Assembly (NCBI GenBank): GCA_910589265.1
Contig: CAJUTQ010000017.1
Location: 11,906-75,905 of the forward strand
From: an uncultured Lachnospiraceae bacterium
GTDB lineage: Bacteria > Bacillota > Clostridia > Lachnospirales > Lachnospiraceae
Direction of reading: 5' to 3'
Length of the DNA: 64,000 nucleotides
A program made the position numbers and the translations under genes. Positions 18,439-27,271 of the stretch are shown piece by piece; within the stretch, counting starts at the first letter, position 1; every line of letters starts with the position of its first letter. The notes beneath the pieces are model-generated. The model was not told where the DNA came from and made no database searches. It saw nothing but the letters and a program-made list of their open reading frames with translations.

Positions 18439-19287
18439 CTATTCCTCTTCTGGCAGTTCCAAAGTAATTCTGCCAAGCCGTCCACTGCGAAAATCTTCTA
18501 TTATGAGAGAAGCTGCCTTAGAGTAATCCAATTCTTCTCCTCTTATGAGGCAGTTCCTGTTTTTAGCAACTCCTTGTAATATTTCTAAGGATTCTCCCTC
18601 ATCTTCTAAATGATAGCGTTTTTTCAAACATCCTCCATAATTTGTCCTCACATAATCTATAAGAGAAAGGGCTATCTCTTCGTTATTTAACAATTCATCC
18701 TTTACAGAACCAATGTATGCAAGACGGAGTCCAACTGTCTCATCTGTAAATTTGGGCCATAAAATACCAGGAGTATCTAGAAGCTCTACGTAAGGGTTGA
18801 GCCTAATCCACTGTTTTCCCTTTGTTACACCTGGTTTGTTCCCTGTCTTTGTACATGCTTTTTTTGCTAAACAATTAATAAAGGTAGATTTCCCCACATT
18901 GGGAATGCCTACAACCATAGCTCTTACAGGGCGGTTTTGAATTCCTCTTTTCCTATCCCTTTGTATTTTTTCCTTGCACGCTTCCTCAATGGCTCTTTGC
19001 ATTCCTTTCACTCCCTCTCCCTTTTTGGAATTCATTCCCAAAACATGGCAGTCTTTTTCTATAAAGTATTTCATCCACTTCTCATTGGCAGATGGATCTG
19101 CCAAATCCACCTTATTGAGAAGAATTAACCGAGCTTTTTGCCTTCCCAAACTTTCAATATCTGGGTTTCTGCTGCTTAAAGGAATTCTGGCGTCTACTAA
19201 CTCAATAACTAGATCAATGAGTTTTCTATTTTCCTCCATCATTCTTTTTGCTTTGGTCATATGACCTGGGTACCACTGCACATTCAT
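18439..19287 (-). CDS. rbgA: Ribosome biogenesis GTPase RbgA (YlqF)
   Basis: This 282-aa protein is a circularly permuted GTPase needed for late assembly of the 50S subunit. The G motifs come in permuted order: NKVD (about 59), then GIPNVGKST (about 129) and DTPGI (about 176). The N-terminal WYPGHMTKAKR is a family hallmark. Its place in the rplS-lepB-rnhB cluster is conserved. Confidence 0.97.
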   Translation of the reverse strand: MNVQWYPGHMTKAKRMMEENRKLIDLVIELVDARIPLSSRNPDIESLGRQKARLILLNKVDLADPSANEKWMKYFIEKDCHVLGMNSKKGEGVKGMQRAIEEACKEKIQRDRKRGIQNRPVRAMVVGIPNVGKSTFINCLAKKACTKTGNKPGVTKGKQWIRLNPYVELLDTPGILWPKFTDETVGLRLAYIGSVKDELLNNEEIALSLIDYVRTNYGGCLKKRYHLEDEGESLEILQGVAKNRNCLIRGEELDYSKAASLIIEDFRSGRLGRITLELPEEE

Positions 19288-19341
19288 CTTCTATGCCCAT
19301 ACCTTTCAACATATTCTCGTGTTTTTCTTTTGGGTGTCTGG

Positions 19342-20001
19342 TTATTGAATCAGTCCTGAGACCCCCTCTTCTACTGGCAGTTTAAACCAAGCTTTTCCTA
19401 CAATCGTATTTCTTTGCACATTTCCCACATTGGCTGAACGACTGTCCTCACTGTTGTCTCTATTATCTCCCAGCACAAAATATTCATCAAGTCCCAATTG
19501 TATTTCCTGCTCTGCTAGACCTGGCTCCTTAATCGTCCCTCTTCCCCCTTCTTCGTAAACTTTTCCTTCTATATAGATCTTTCCTTCTTTTATTTGTATC
19601 CTTTCTCCTGGAAGTCCAATTACTCTTTTTATATAATAATGGGAATTTTCATTTCCATTAGGCTTAAATACAATAACAGATTCCCTTTCTGGACCTATAA
19701 TCCCATAAATAATCCGGTTCATGAAAATTTCCTGTCCATTTTTTAATTCTGGCTCCATGGAATCTCCAATCATTCTTGTCTTCATTCCTAAAGAATATAC
19801 AAGAATAAAAGCCATTAATATAGAAAGTAAAATTCCAAAGACCCATCCTCCAATTTCATAGAACCGTTCTATATTCTGTCCCTTTTCCTCCTCCTTAAAG
19901 CGAAGTCCCTTTCTCTTTTTGCGCATTTTTTTCTCCGTTTCTAAATAGTATTCCTTACTAAAGAAAAGTTCATCCTGCTTTTGCTGTAAAGATGCTCCCA
20001 T
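19342..20001 (-). CDS. lepB: Signal peptidase I (second of two)
   Basis: This 219-aa type I signal peptidase has a charged cytoplasmic N-terminus of about 45 residues, one membrane segment (about residues 50-72) and the protease domain. The motifs are MIGDSMEPEL (Ser nucleophile), YYIKRVIGLPGERI (Lys base) and GDNRDNSEDSRS. It differs clearly from the neighbour at 17873, so this is an old paralogous pair. A terminator separates it from rplS. Confidence 0.95.
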   Translation of the reverse strand: MGASLQQKQDELFFSKEYYLETEKKMRKKRKGLRFKEEEKGQNIERFYEIGGWVFGILLSILMAFILVYSLGMKTRMIGDSMEPELKNGQEIFMNRIIYGIIGPERESVIVFKPNGNENSHYYIKRVIGLPGERIQIKEGKIYIEGKVYEEGGRGTIKEPGLAEQEIQLGLDEYFVLGDNRDNSEDSRSANVGNVQRNTIVGKAWFKLPVEEGVSGLIQ

Positions 20002-20027
20002 CTATGTGTATGAGCGTTTAGTAAGTC

Positions 20028-20059
20028 AAAAGGGACAACATACTTTTGTATTTGTCCCT
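20028..20059 (-). terminator. Terminator after rplS
   Basis: On the minus strand AGGGACAA and TTGTCCCT form a stem with a loop of 13 bases, followed by TTTTG. It lies between rplS and the second lepB and probably only partly terminates the operon. Confidence 0.65.
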
Positions 20060-20071
20060 CTGCTCTTTCTC

Positions 20072-20419
20072 TTATTTTACTAATTCTTTTACCTTTGCCT
20101 TCTTGCCAACGCGATCTCTTAAATAAAATAATTTTGCTCTCCTTACTTTTCCTCTTCTTACCACTTCCACTTTCTCAACATTGGGGGAGTGTAAAGGCCA
20201 TGTTTTCTCCACGCCAATACCATTGGAACTCTTCCTCACTGTAAAGGTTTCTCTACTGCTTCCACCTTGTCTCTTAATAACAATTCCCTCAAATACCTGA
20301 ATCCTTTCTCGATTTCCCTCTTTAATTCTGCCGTGGACTTTCACTGTGTCACCTACGCAAAATTCATCAACTTTTTCTTTCAATTGTTCTGCTTCAATGC
20401 TTTTTATTATCTCGTTCAC
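20072..20419 (-). CDS. rplS: 50S ribosomal protein L19
   Basis: This 115-aa protein is ribosomal protein L19, at the 30S-50S interface. The conserved GDTVKVHGRIKEGNRERIQVFEG and FTVRKSSNGIGVEKTWPLHSP are present and the length is standard. The start is GTG, preceded by AAAGGAGG with eight bases of spacing. A promoter of its own lies about 75 bases upstream, because the usual read-through from trmD is interrupted by a plus-strand glyoxalase gene. Confidence 0.97.
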   Translation of the reverse strand: MNEIIKSIEAEQLKEKVDEFCVGDTVKVHGRIKEGNRERIQVFEGIVIKRQGGSSRETFTVRKSSNGIGVEKTWPLHSPNVEKVEVVRRGKVRRAKLFYLRDRVGKKAKVKELVK

Positions 20420-20494
20420 TTATGTGACCTCCTTTATTTTATGATGTTCTTAATACATTATGTAACAGAGGACCATCTTTTTTAAAGCATATTT

Positions 20495-20523
20495 ACTTTA
20501 CCATAAAGCACTGTAAAATGCAA
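20495..20523 (-). promoter_or_regulatory. rplS promoter
   Basis: TTGCAT (20518-20523) and TAAAGT (20495-20500) on the minus strand are separated by 17 bases. An untranslated leader of about 70 bases follows, ending in AAAGGAGG. Confidence 0.6.
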
Positions 20524-20672
20524 GGACTTGTTTTCTAATACTTTACTATAGAAAACCTTACCTAGACATCTCACAAAATGTATGTTACACTCATTGATAA
20601 TACAAGGCTCAACATACCTTATTCTCCCCACAACATCTTCATTATTTTAAAATTAAGAAAGGAAAACCATAC

Positions 20673-21041
20673 ATGACATTTACATTTAACCATTTTAATT
20701 TTAATGTAAAAAATTTAGAAGAAAGTATTCGTTTTTACAATGAAGCCCTTGGCTTAAAAGAAATGAAACGAAAGGAAGCCAAGGACGGCAGCTATATTTT
20801 AGTTTTTCTTGGGGATGGAAAAACCAATTTTTCCTTAGAACTCACCTGGTTGAAAGAGCATCCAGGGGCCTATGATTTAGGAGAACTAGAATACCACCTG
20901 GCCATGGAAACCGATGACTATGAATCTTCCTACAAAAAACACCAGGATATGGGTTGCGTATGTTATACCAATGACGCCATGGGTATTTATTTTATCCATG
21001 ATCCTGATGGGTATTGGATTGAAATTGTTCCAGCCAAATAA
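20673..21041 (+). CDS. gloA: Glyoxalase I-like VOC family protein
   Basis: This 122-aa protein is a single vicinal-oxygen-chelate module resembling lactoylglutathione lyase, which isomerises the methylglyoxal-thiol hemithioacetal. It shows FNFNVKNLEESIRFYNEALGL at the N-terminus and YFIHDPDGYWIEIVPAK at the end, with metal-ligand Glu and His residues in SLELTW and YHLAMETDD. It is on the plus strand between rplS and trmD, which are normally adjacent, so it has been inserted into the operon. Confidence 0.85.
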   Translation: MTFTFNHFNFNVKNLEESIRFYNEALGLKEMKRKEAKDGSYILVFLGDGKTNFSLELTWLKEHPGAYDLGELEYHLAMETDDYESSYKKHQDMGCVCYTNDAMGIYFIHDPDGYWIEIVPAK

Positions 21042-21060
21042 ATTTTTTCCTCTCTGGGAC

Positions 21061-21117
21061 AAAAGAATCCTTGTATAGAGAATGGATCCCATTCTCTATA
21101 GAGAGGTCTTCTTTTGG
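21061..21117. terminator. Bidirectional terminator between the glyoxalase gene and trmD
   Basis: A perfect 12-base stem (TATAGAGAATGG at 21074-21085 and its complement at 21089-21100) encloses a three-base loop. It is flanked by AAAAGA on the left and TCTTCTTTT on the right. It sits between convergent genes and overlaps the end of trmD. Confidence 0.55.
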
Positions 21118-21806
21118 TTTTCTTTATATTTTATATACAAATCCGGCCTCCATTTTTTTGTCCTTTCTTTTGACTGATTCTGTCTCCATTGTTCTATTTT
21201 TTCATGATGTCCTGACAATAGAACATCTGGCACTTCTTTTCCTCTCCATTCCTTTGGCCTAGAATATTGGGGATACTCTAATAAATCATTTTGAAAAGAC
21301 TCCCATTCTCCTGAACTTTCATTGCTAAGAACTCCAGGCACAAATCGGGAAATGCAGTCCATCATTACCATGGCTGGAAGCTCTCCTCCTGTCAGGACAT
21401 AATCGCCAATAGATATATAATCTGTCACTACTTCCTCTAATACTCTCTCATCTATCCCCTCGTAATGTCCACAAAGGAATATTAATTCCTTTTCTTTTGC
21501 CATTTCTTTTGCCATTTCCTGATGAAAAGGCCTCCCCTGGGGTGTTAAGTAAATTAATCTTGGTTTTCTTTCGATTCGTTTGCAAAGAGCTTCATATGCC
21601 CCATAAACTGGCTGAGCCTGCATAACCATCCCTGCTCCTCCTCCATATGGATAATCGTCTACTTTGCCATGTTTATTGTCTGCATAATCTCTTATATTGA
21701 TTGCCTCTAAGGAAAGAAGCCCTTTTTTTACAGCTCTTCCAATAATACTTGTATTCAAGCCATCCAAAATCATTTGGGGGAATAAGGTTAACACATAATA
21801 ATTCAT
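21096..21806 (-). CDS. trmD: tRNA (guanine-N1)-methyltransferase
   Basis: This 236-aa SPOUT enzyme methylates G37 of tRNAs and so prevents frameshifting. The trefoil-knot motifs FLCGHYEGIDERV and SIGDYVLTGGELPAMVMMD are present, along with the N-terminal YYVLTLFPQM. The length is normal. It follows rimM by 15 bases and overlaps the downstream convergent terminator. Confidence 0.97.
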   Translation of the reverse strand: MNYYVLTLFPQMILDGLNTSIIGRAVKKGLLSLEAINIRDYADNKHGKVDDYPYGGGAGMVMQAQPVYGAYEALCKRIERKPRLIYLTPQGRPFHQEMAKEMAKEKELIFLCGHYEGIDERVLEEVVTDYISIGDYVLTGGELPAMVMMDCISRFVPGVLSNESSGEWESFQNDLLEYPQYSRPKEWRGKEVPDVLLSGHHEKIEQWRQNQSKERTKKWRPDLYIKYKENQKKTSL

Positions 21807-21821
21807 CTCTTTTTCCCTATC

Positions 21822-22328
21822 TTATTCTAATCCATCAAGTAACCGAACCGTCATTTTATGATTGTTAAGATCAACTTTTCGAATGCATTCCTTAATTGCA
21901 GGGATAAGCAAATCCTTTTTCCCAGCTCTTCTCACTACATATACGTCATTTGCCCCTGTTATTAAAACATCTTCTATAACTCCCAGCACTTCCCCGTCTT
22001 CCTTCTCCACATCCATTTCTATTAAGTCTCCAATAAAATATTCATCTTCCAAAAGTGGAACTGCATCCTCTCTCGCCACAAATAAACTTTTGCCTTTATA
22101 TTTTTCTACATCATTTATGCTGTCTATCCCTTGAAACTTTACGATGGCAAATTTTTTAAAATATTTCACTCCTGTAATTTCCAACTCTATATAATTTTCT
22201 TCCCACTCCAAAAAAACCGTTTTCAGCTTTGAAAACCGTTTCAGGTCATCCGTTGTTGGAAAAACTTTTACCTCTCCTTTAAGCCCATGGGTTGAAGATA
22301 GAATACCTACCTGAAGCATCTGTTCCAT
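21822..22328 (-). CDS. rimM: Ribosome maturation factor RimM
   Basis: This protein of 168 aa helps mature the 30S head and binds S19. The N-terminal RimM domain begins LQVGILSSTHGLKGEVKVFP. The C-terminal PRC-barrel has DEYFIGDLIEMDV and VRRAGKKDLLIPAIKE. The ATG at 22328 was chosen because GGAGGG lies five bases before it; the frame is open to 22367 without a good ribosome binding site. Confidence 0.96.
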   Translation of the reverse strand: MEQMLQVGILSSTHGLKGEVKVFPTTDDLKRFSKLKTVFLEWEENYIELEITGVKYFKKFAIVKFQGIDSINDVEKYKGKSLFVAREDAVPLLEDEYFIGDLIEMDVEKEDGEVLGVIEDVLITGANDVYVVRRAGKKDLLIPAIKECIRKVDLNNHKMTVRLLDGLE

Positions 22329-22377
22329 GTAACCCTCCATTCTCATTTCATTCTGCCCCTGAAACACAGATAAAATT

Positions 22378-22410
22378 GTAAGAATGAGGGCAGCATGCCC
22401 TCATTCTTAC
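22378..22410 (-). terminator. Hairpin between khpA and rimM
   Basis: A perfect 15-base stem (GTAAGAATGAGGGCA at 22378-22392 and its complement at 22396-22410) has a three-base loop. The sequence after it on the minus strand is AATTTTATC, a weak T tract. It overlaps the khpA stop codon, so it may attenuate rather than stop transcription into rimM-trmD. Confidence 0.65.
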
Positions 22411-22637
22411 TGAATAATATCTACATTCACTTTTTTGTCTTCCTTAGAGGACGCCGCTTTTACGACAGAACGGATTGCTTTCGCTATTCTTCCTTGCTTT
22501 CCTATGACTTTTCCCATGTCTTCTTGTGCAACATGGAGTTCTATAGTAATTACATTATCATTTTCTGTCTCTGTCGCAACAACTTCTTCTGGATGATCTA
22601 CGAGAGCTTTCGCAATGATCTCTACTAATTCCTTCAT
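22407..22637 (-). CDS. khpA: KH-domain RNA-binding protein KhpA (YlqC)
   Basis: This 76-aa protein is a single KH domain with the GxxG loop in VIGKQGRIAKAIR. KhpA works with KhpB/Jag in binding RNA and in cell elongation in Firmicutes. Its position between rpsP and rimM is conserved. Confidence 0.95.
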   Translation of the reverse strand: MKELVEIIAKALVDHPEEVVATETENDNVITIELHVAQEDMGKVIGKQGRIAKAIRSVVKAASSKEDKKVNVDIIQ

Positions 22638-22666
22638 CCGTTCACCTCCTACGCAATCCCCTTATA

Positions 22667-22912
22667 TTATTTCTTAATACCGGCCAACTTAAAAATCTTG
22701 TTCACCACATCTGTAGGCTGGGCCCCATTTGATAACCATTTTTTTGCCAGCTCCTCATTTACTTTGAATTCACTTGGATCTTTCGTAGGATCATAAGTTC
22801 CAATTTCTTCAATAAACTTCCCATCTCTTGGTGCTCTGGAATCTGCCACTACGATTCTATAAAAGGGAGCTTTTTTTTGTCCCATCCTTTTTAATCTAAT
22901 TTTTACAGCCAT
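22667..22912 (-). CDS. rpsP: 30S ribosomal protein S16
   Basis: This 81-aa protein is ribosomal protein S16. It opens with VKIRLKRMGQKKAPFYRIVV and continues RDGKFIEEIGTYDP, both highly conserved. It lies 52 bases downstream of ffh in the ylxM-ffh-rpsP operon. Confidence 0.98.
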   Translation of the reverse strand: MAVKIRLKRMGQKKAPFYRIVVADSRAPRDGKFIEEIGTYDPTKDPSEFKVNEELAKKWLSNGAQPTDVVNKIFKLAGIKK

Positions 22913-22964
22913 CTGTCTTCACCTCCAACTCTCTTTTCCATTGTACATGTAACTTTATTTATAG

Positions 22965-24302
22965 TTAAAAAGGGCGTTTAAATATTCCCTTTTTACCACC
23001 CATCATTCCTGGAAGCTGTTTCATCATTTTTTGACTTTGTTCAAATTGTTTAATAAAGCGGTTTACTACGCTTATATCTACACCTGAGCCCTTAGCGATT
23101 CTATGTTTTCTGCTGGGGTTCAATACTTTTGGATTTTGTCTCTCTTCCAATGTCATGGACAATACAATGGCCTCCATTCGATCCATCTGTTTTTCATCAA
23201 TCATGGACTCCAGCTCCCCCGCCTTTGCTCCAATACCTGGCATCATGGAAAGAATACTGGATAATCCCCCCATTTTTCTCATCTGTTTCATACTTTCTAA
23301 ATAATCTTCAAAATCAAATTTTCCTTTTTTTAACTTGGACTCCATTTTCTTTTCTGTCTCTTCATCAATGTCAGCTTGTACTTTTTCAATAAGAGTCAGA
23401 ATATCACCCATACCAAGTATTCGGGAGGCCATTCGCTCTGGATAAAATAACTCCAAATCTGAAAGCTTTTCTCCCATACCTACATAAAGAATGGGTTTTC
23501 CTGTCACTGATTTAACAGATAAAGCAGCTCCGCCTCTAGAGTCTCCATCCATTTTAGATAAGATAACCCCATCAATGCCTATCTGCTCATCGAAGTCCTT
23601 TGCTACGTTTACAGCATCCTGACCAGTCATAGCATCGACAACTAAAAGAGTTTGGTGGACGTCCACTTCCTTCTTCATCTCTTGCAGTTCCTCCATCATT
23701 TCACTGTCAATGTGAAGACGGCCTGCTGTATCCAAAATGACAATATTATGTCCATTTTTCTTTCCATATTCTACTGCCGCTTTTGCAATATTTACAGGGT
23801 TTTGATTTTCTCCAATAGAAAATACTTCCACTTCCTGTTTTTCTCCATTAACCTTTAACTGTTTGATTGCTGCAGGACGGTATACGTCACAGGCAACAAG
23901 AAGACATTTTTTCCCTTTTTGTTTTAACTTTCCCGCTATTTTGGCTGTGGTCGTTGTCTTTCCTGCACCTTGGAGTCCGCACATCATAATGACTGTCATT
24001 GCCTTCCCAGGCTGCAGCTCAATCTCTGTCATCTCGGAGCCCATCAAAGCAATCATTTCTTCATTTACAATTTTAATGACCATCTGTCCAGGATTTAAAC
24101 CGTTCATAACATCCTGACCTATGGCCCGCTCCTGTACGGATTTTACAAATTGCTTAACAACCTTAAAATTAACATCTGCCTCTAAAAGAGCCATTTTTAC
24201 TTCTTTAAGAGCTGTTTTTACATCATCTTCCGTTAAACGGCCTTTGCTTTTTAAATTTTTAAATACATTTTGTAATTTATCAGTTAAGCTTTCAAATGCC
24301 AT
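22965..24302 (-). CDS. ffh: Signal recognition particle protein Ffh
   Basis: This 445-aa GTPase is the protein part of the signal recognition particle and targets nascent membrane proteins. The N domain is followed by a G domain with GLQGAGKTTTTAKIAG and DTAGRLHID, and by a C-terminal M domain rich in methionine (MKQMRKMGGLSSILSMMPG) that binds 4.5S RNA. It ends in a basic GGKKGIFKRPF tail. It begins three bases after ylxM. Confidence 0.98.
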   Translation of the reverse strand: MAFESLTDKLQNVFKNLKSKGRLTEDDVKTALKEVKMALLEADVNFKVVKQFVKSVQERAIGQDVMNGLNPGQMVIKIVNEEMIALMGSEMTEIELQPGKAMTVIMMCGLQGAGKTTTTAKIAGKLKQKGKKCLLVACDVYRPAAIKQLKVNGEKQEVEVFSIGENQNPVNIAKAAVEYGKKNGHNIVILDTAGRLHIDSEMMEELQEMKKEVDVHQTLLVVDAMTGQDAVNVAKDFDEQIGIDGVILSKMDGDSRGGAALSVKSVTGKPILYVGMGEKLSDLELFYPERMASRILGMGDILTLIEKVQADIDEETEKKMESKLKKGKFDFEDYLESMKQMRKMGGLSSILSMMPGIGAKAGELESMIDEKQMDRMEAIVLSMTLEERQNPKVLNPSRKHRIAKGSGVDISVVNRFIKQFEQSQKMMKQLPGMMGGKKGIFKRPF

Positions 24303-24305
24303 GAA

Positions 24306-24620
24306 CTATAGCTCCTCTATAATTTCCATTGATAATTGTCTAATTTCTTCCTGCACAGTTATCTTATATATTTTTTCTGTCTTTTCCTTTATCCTTTGAA
24401 ATTTTTGAAGGAGTTTTAGCTTCTCTTCATAATCCAAAAGTATTTTATCACATCTCTTTAGCAAATCATGGACTCCCTGTCTGCTAATTCCCTCTGTCTC
24501 TGCTATCTCCCTTAAAGACAAGTCCTCAAAAACCGCCGCCTCATAGATTTTCTTTTGATGCTCCGTTAGCAGTTCTCCATAAAAATCATACAATAAACCT
24601 TTTTCAACTATTTTTTCCAT
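24306..24620 (-). CDS. ylxM: YlxM/UPF0122 family SRP-associated protein
   Basis: This 104-aa helix-turn-helix protein resembles a sigma-70 region 4 (YEAAVFEDLSLREIAETEGISRQGVHDLL) followed by a coiled region. It is nearly always encoded just before ffh. Streptococcal YlxM binds SRP components and stimulates their GTPase activity; the same role is inferred here. Confidence 0.94.
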   Translation of the reverse strand: MEKIVEKGLLYDFYGELLTEHQKKIYEAAVFEDLSLREIAETEGISRQGVHDLLKRCDKILLDYEEKLKLLQKFQRIKEKTEKIYKITVQEEIRQLSMEIIEEL

Positions 24621-24676
24621 TCTTAACTTACTTCTCTCAATGCTCCATGATTTCTTTCTAAGGGATTTATTTTGTT

Positions 24677-24705
24677 ATCATACTATGAAAAGACTATCGT
24701 GTCAA
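24677..24705 (-). promoter_or_regulatory. Promoter of the ylxM-ffh-rpsP operon
   Basis: A near-consensus promoter on the minus strand: TTGACA (24700-24705), a 17-base spacer and TATGAT (24677-24682), about 57 bases before ylxM. Confidence 0.85.
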
Positions 24706-24759
24706 GTGTTTTTTCTTTACAGGTATGGCAAACGTATAACTGCTCTCCATCCCCTTACC

Positions 24760-25146
24760 TTAGTAATTGTGATTTTTAAAAAGATAATACTGATACTCTT
24801 TTCGTTCTCCTTTTTCATCCCTTATCGTTTTTTCTTCCATCAATACAAATGATTTTTTCAGGTCTTCTCCTTCATTCCTGTTTAGCAGCTCCTGCCATTT
24901 CCCATACAATGACTGCAATATCTCTGGGGACATCAGTCCCATTACACGATGGAGCGTATCATGGGAAGGAATGCCATTCTTTAGAACTATATATTTTCGC
25001 AGATAGTCCTGATATTGTTTTGAAAACCATACCATTTCCACCCAGTAATCTGCATTTGCAAGCGTTGCAAAAAGAACAATGACCAATATATCTTTTAGTT
25101 TGTGACGCCCTTTCCTTGCCTGACACACATTTTCAATATATTCCAT
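24760..25146 (-). pseudogene. Truncated ISAs1-type transposase (N-terminal part only)
   Basis: This 128-aa frame matches the N-terminal region of ISAs1-family transposases. It has the helix around ILVIVLFATLANADYWVEMV followed by PSHDTLHRVMGLMSPE. Full proteins are about 350-380 aa and carry a DDE catalytic core, which is missing here. The end of the frame (YLFKNHNY) is not a family C-terminus. It is a remnant at the left border of the accessory cluster. Confidence 0.7.
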
Positions 25147-25665
25147 TATGAACCGTCCTTTTTTCTTTTTATTTTACCAGAAAAAAGGAAGTATTCATTC
25201 AATATACCATAGGGAGATTCAGGATCTGCAACCTGTTAAAAAATGCCGTCCATTGTGGATGAAACTTCTGTAAAAACGATCTGTTTGGATGATTTTTCAC
25301 TTCGAAAAAAATTTCCTATGGGATGTGGTCATGGTCAATCTTAAGAGCCATAAAATAATCGACAGGATCCCATCCAGAGAGCCCGCTGATATCAACAGAT
25401 AGCTCCCAACATTTCCAAATATTCAGGTCATATCGCAGCATCTACTTATTCATCAACAACAGATTCACATCCCAAGGCAGTACATGTCAGCGACCGCTCC
25501 CATTTAATACAAGGACTTTCAGAAGCCATAAACAGCTCTGCTCCACTGAAGTATGTGTCACTATTGAGTGAAAAATCTGACTTTCCATTATCCATTACAC
25601 TTGACTATTAGCTGTATGCCATTGTCAAGAGATGTAAATATATTAAATAAAAAAATGTCAGAATA
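25147..25665. other. Region with no convincing gene
   Basis: About 520 bases with stops in all frames. No transposase motif, tRNA or terminator is clear. It lies between the transposase fragment and the HD-domain gene and is probably eroded mobile-element sequence; that is inferred from position. Confidence 0.4.
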
Positions 25666-27243
25666 CTACACTTCCAGAAACCGCGACAAAGAATAAATCT
25701 CCCCTAAGTACTGCTCTGTAAACTCTCTTGCAGCGCCAGCATATTTGGCTGTATTGTTCTCTATTTTTCCTCCAAATTCCTGATTTTCTAGTTTATTATT
25801 ATATATATCTATAAATTTTTTCAGCTCCACTCCATTTTTCTGACTATTTATCCATTTTAGTCTATCATTAGTAGTCTTTTTCGACTGTTTTTGCATCTCT
25901 TCTATAATTTCAGCCGGATTGTTAGAAAGAAAATAATGCAATTCCATATCTGGCAGATAATTCTGAAATTGTAACATATTTTCAACATCCCTTAATCCTT
26001 TGTCTCGGTAAATAACTGCTTCATAATCACTCAATAATAGTTCCAAAAGTCGATAACAATCATATTGAAGGTATATATGGAGTTTTTGTTCATCTCCTTT
26101 TAGCCTCATACCACTGCATATATCAATATAATTCATTTTCTTATTTTCCATCTGTGTAATTTTCTGAAATTGTTTCCCACACTTACACTCATAGATACTA
26201 TCATCTTTTCCTGTTGGCCTAATAATTTTTCCACATTCAACGCACTGAAGATAATTGTGTTTTTCTTCTATGCATACTAAAAAACGCTGCCATTCCTGGA
26301 GATCATCGCACATCCGCAAAAAATAAGAAAGGGGATCCTGATTAAAAAGCATCCTGTTGTTATTATTATAATCATTTGTATGCTTATATATGGCAACAGC
26401 AGCCATTTCTACAATGCACTGCTTTCTACCATCCAAACTATATATACTGCCAGAAAAATAAAAATTCATTAAAAAGCTGATTGCAGACAAACAGCCATGA
26501 TCATTCCTTTCATACTTTTTTCTGATTTCCTCATGGGCCACTGTCTGAAACAACCAGCTGTTATTTAGTAATGCCTTAGCTTCTGCAAAAACAGTCTTAA
26601 CAGCAGGGTTTACTATTTTAAAAAATGGTGCAAACTGGTGAATTTCATCGGCTGTCCGAAAATAGTAAGCAAGGGGATACCCAATATCATGAAACAATGC
26701 GCTGACCAGAAAACTTTTGTAAATCATTTCTTTTAGAATCTTCCTTTTATTTTTCTCTGGTTCTACTGTCAACTCTCCAAGAAAATAGTAAGCATATTCA
26801 TTCTTTTTATCCATCATACAATCTACAATACAATCATCAAAATGAAAATCCTTCAAAAGTAAAAGGCCCAGATAAACATTGCGAAACTGATGTTTATAAT
26901 GTTCCCGTATTCTTTTTGGCTCTCCTTGTGCAGAATGTTCCAGAAAAATACTATTCTCTATGGTAGCATAATTATTGATCAGCATGTGCTCCATACCTTT
27001 TATCTCAACAAACCGGCTAAGAATTTCATATATATTTTCAATAAGACAGACCTCTTGTGCGGCCTCTTCTTTTTTATAAATTACCTGAAGGCTTTTATAA
27101 ATTCTAGAAATTCCTTCTCTTGTCATCTGCCATACTGGAAATCCCCTTTCTTCATCTGATTGCCCTGCAATCTGTGCAAAAATTTCCTTAGCCTCTTTCT
27201 GAAAAAATTCATACATCTTTTCATCATTTAAAACTCTTTCCAT
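25666..27243 (-). CDS. HD-domain protein with inserted zinc ribbon, function unknown
   Basis: This 525-aa protein has the residues of an HD-type metal phosphohydrolase: His118 in HQFRNVYL, His185-Asp186 in SALFHDIGYP, Asp248-His249 in NDHGCLSAISFLMNF, His288 in AVAIYKHTN, and Asp313/Asp314 in LRMCDDLQEW. After the core comes a four-cysteine ribbon (Cys334, Cys337, Cys353, Cys355) and an alpha/beta C-terminus of unknown type. It is the last gene of the five-gene operon, 28 bases after the ParA-like gene, with AAAGGAAA before its ATG. It could hydrolyse a nucleotide or signal nucleotide; the substrate is unknown. I do not recognise a named family. Confidence 0.8.
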   Translation of the reverse strand: MERVLNDEKMYEFFQKEAKEIFAQIAGQSDEERGFPVWQMTREGISRIYKSLQVIYKKEEAAQEVCLIENIYEILSRFVEIKGMEHMLINNYATIENSIFLEHSAQGEPKRIREHYKHQFRNVYLGLLLLKDFHFDDCIVDCMMDKKNEYAYYFLGELTVEPEKNKRKILKEMIYKSFLVSALFHDIGYPLAYYFRTADEIHQFAPFFKIVNPAVKTVFAEAKALLNNSWLFQTVAHEEIRKKYERNDHGCLSAISFLMNFYFSGSIYSLDGRKQCIVEMAAVAIYKHTNDYNNNNRMLFNQDPLSYFLRMCDDLQEWQRFLVCIEEKHNYLQCVECGKIIRPTGKDDSIYECKCGKQFQKITQMENKKMNYIDICSGMRLKGDEQKLHIYLQYDCYRLLELLLSDYEAVIYRDKGLRDVENMLQFQNYLPDMELHYFLSNNPAEIIEEMQKQSKKTTNDRLKWINSQKNGVELKKFIDIYNNKLENQEFGGKIENNTAKYAGAAREFTEQYLGEIYSLSRFLEV

Positions 27244-27271
27244 TCTATTTCCTTTCTATATCCATCTATTT

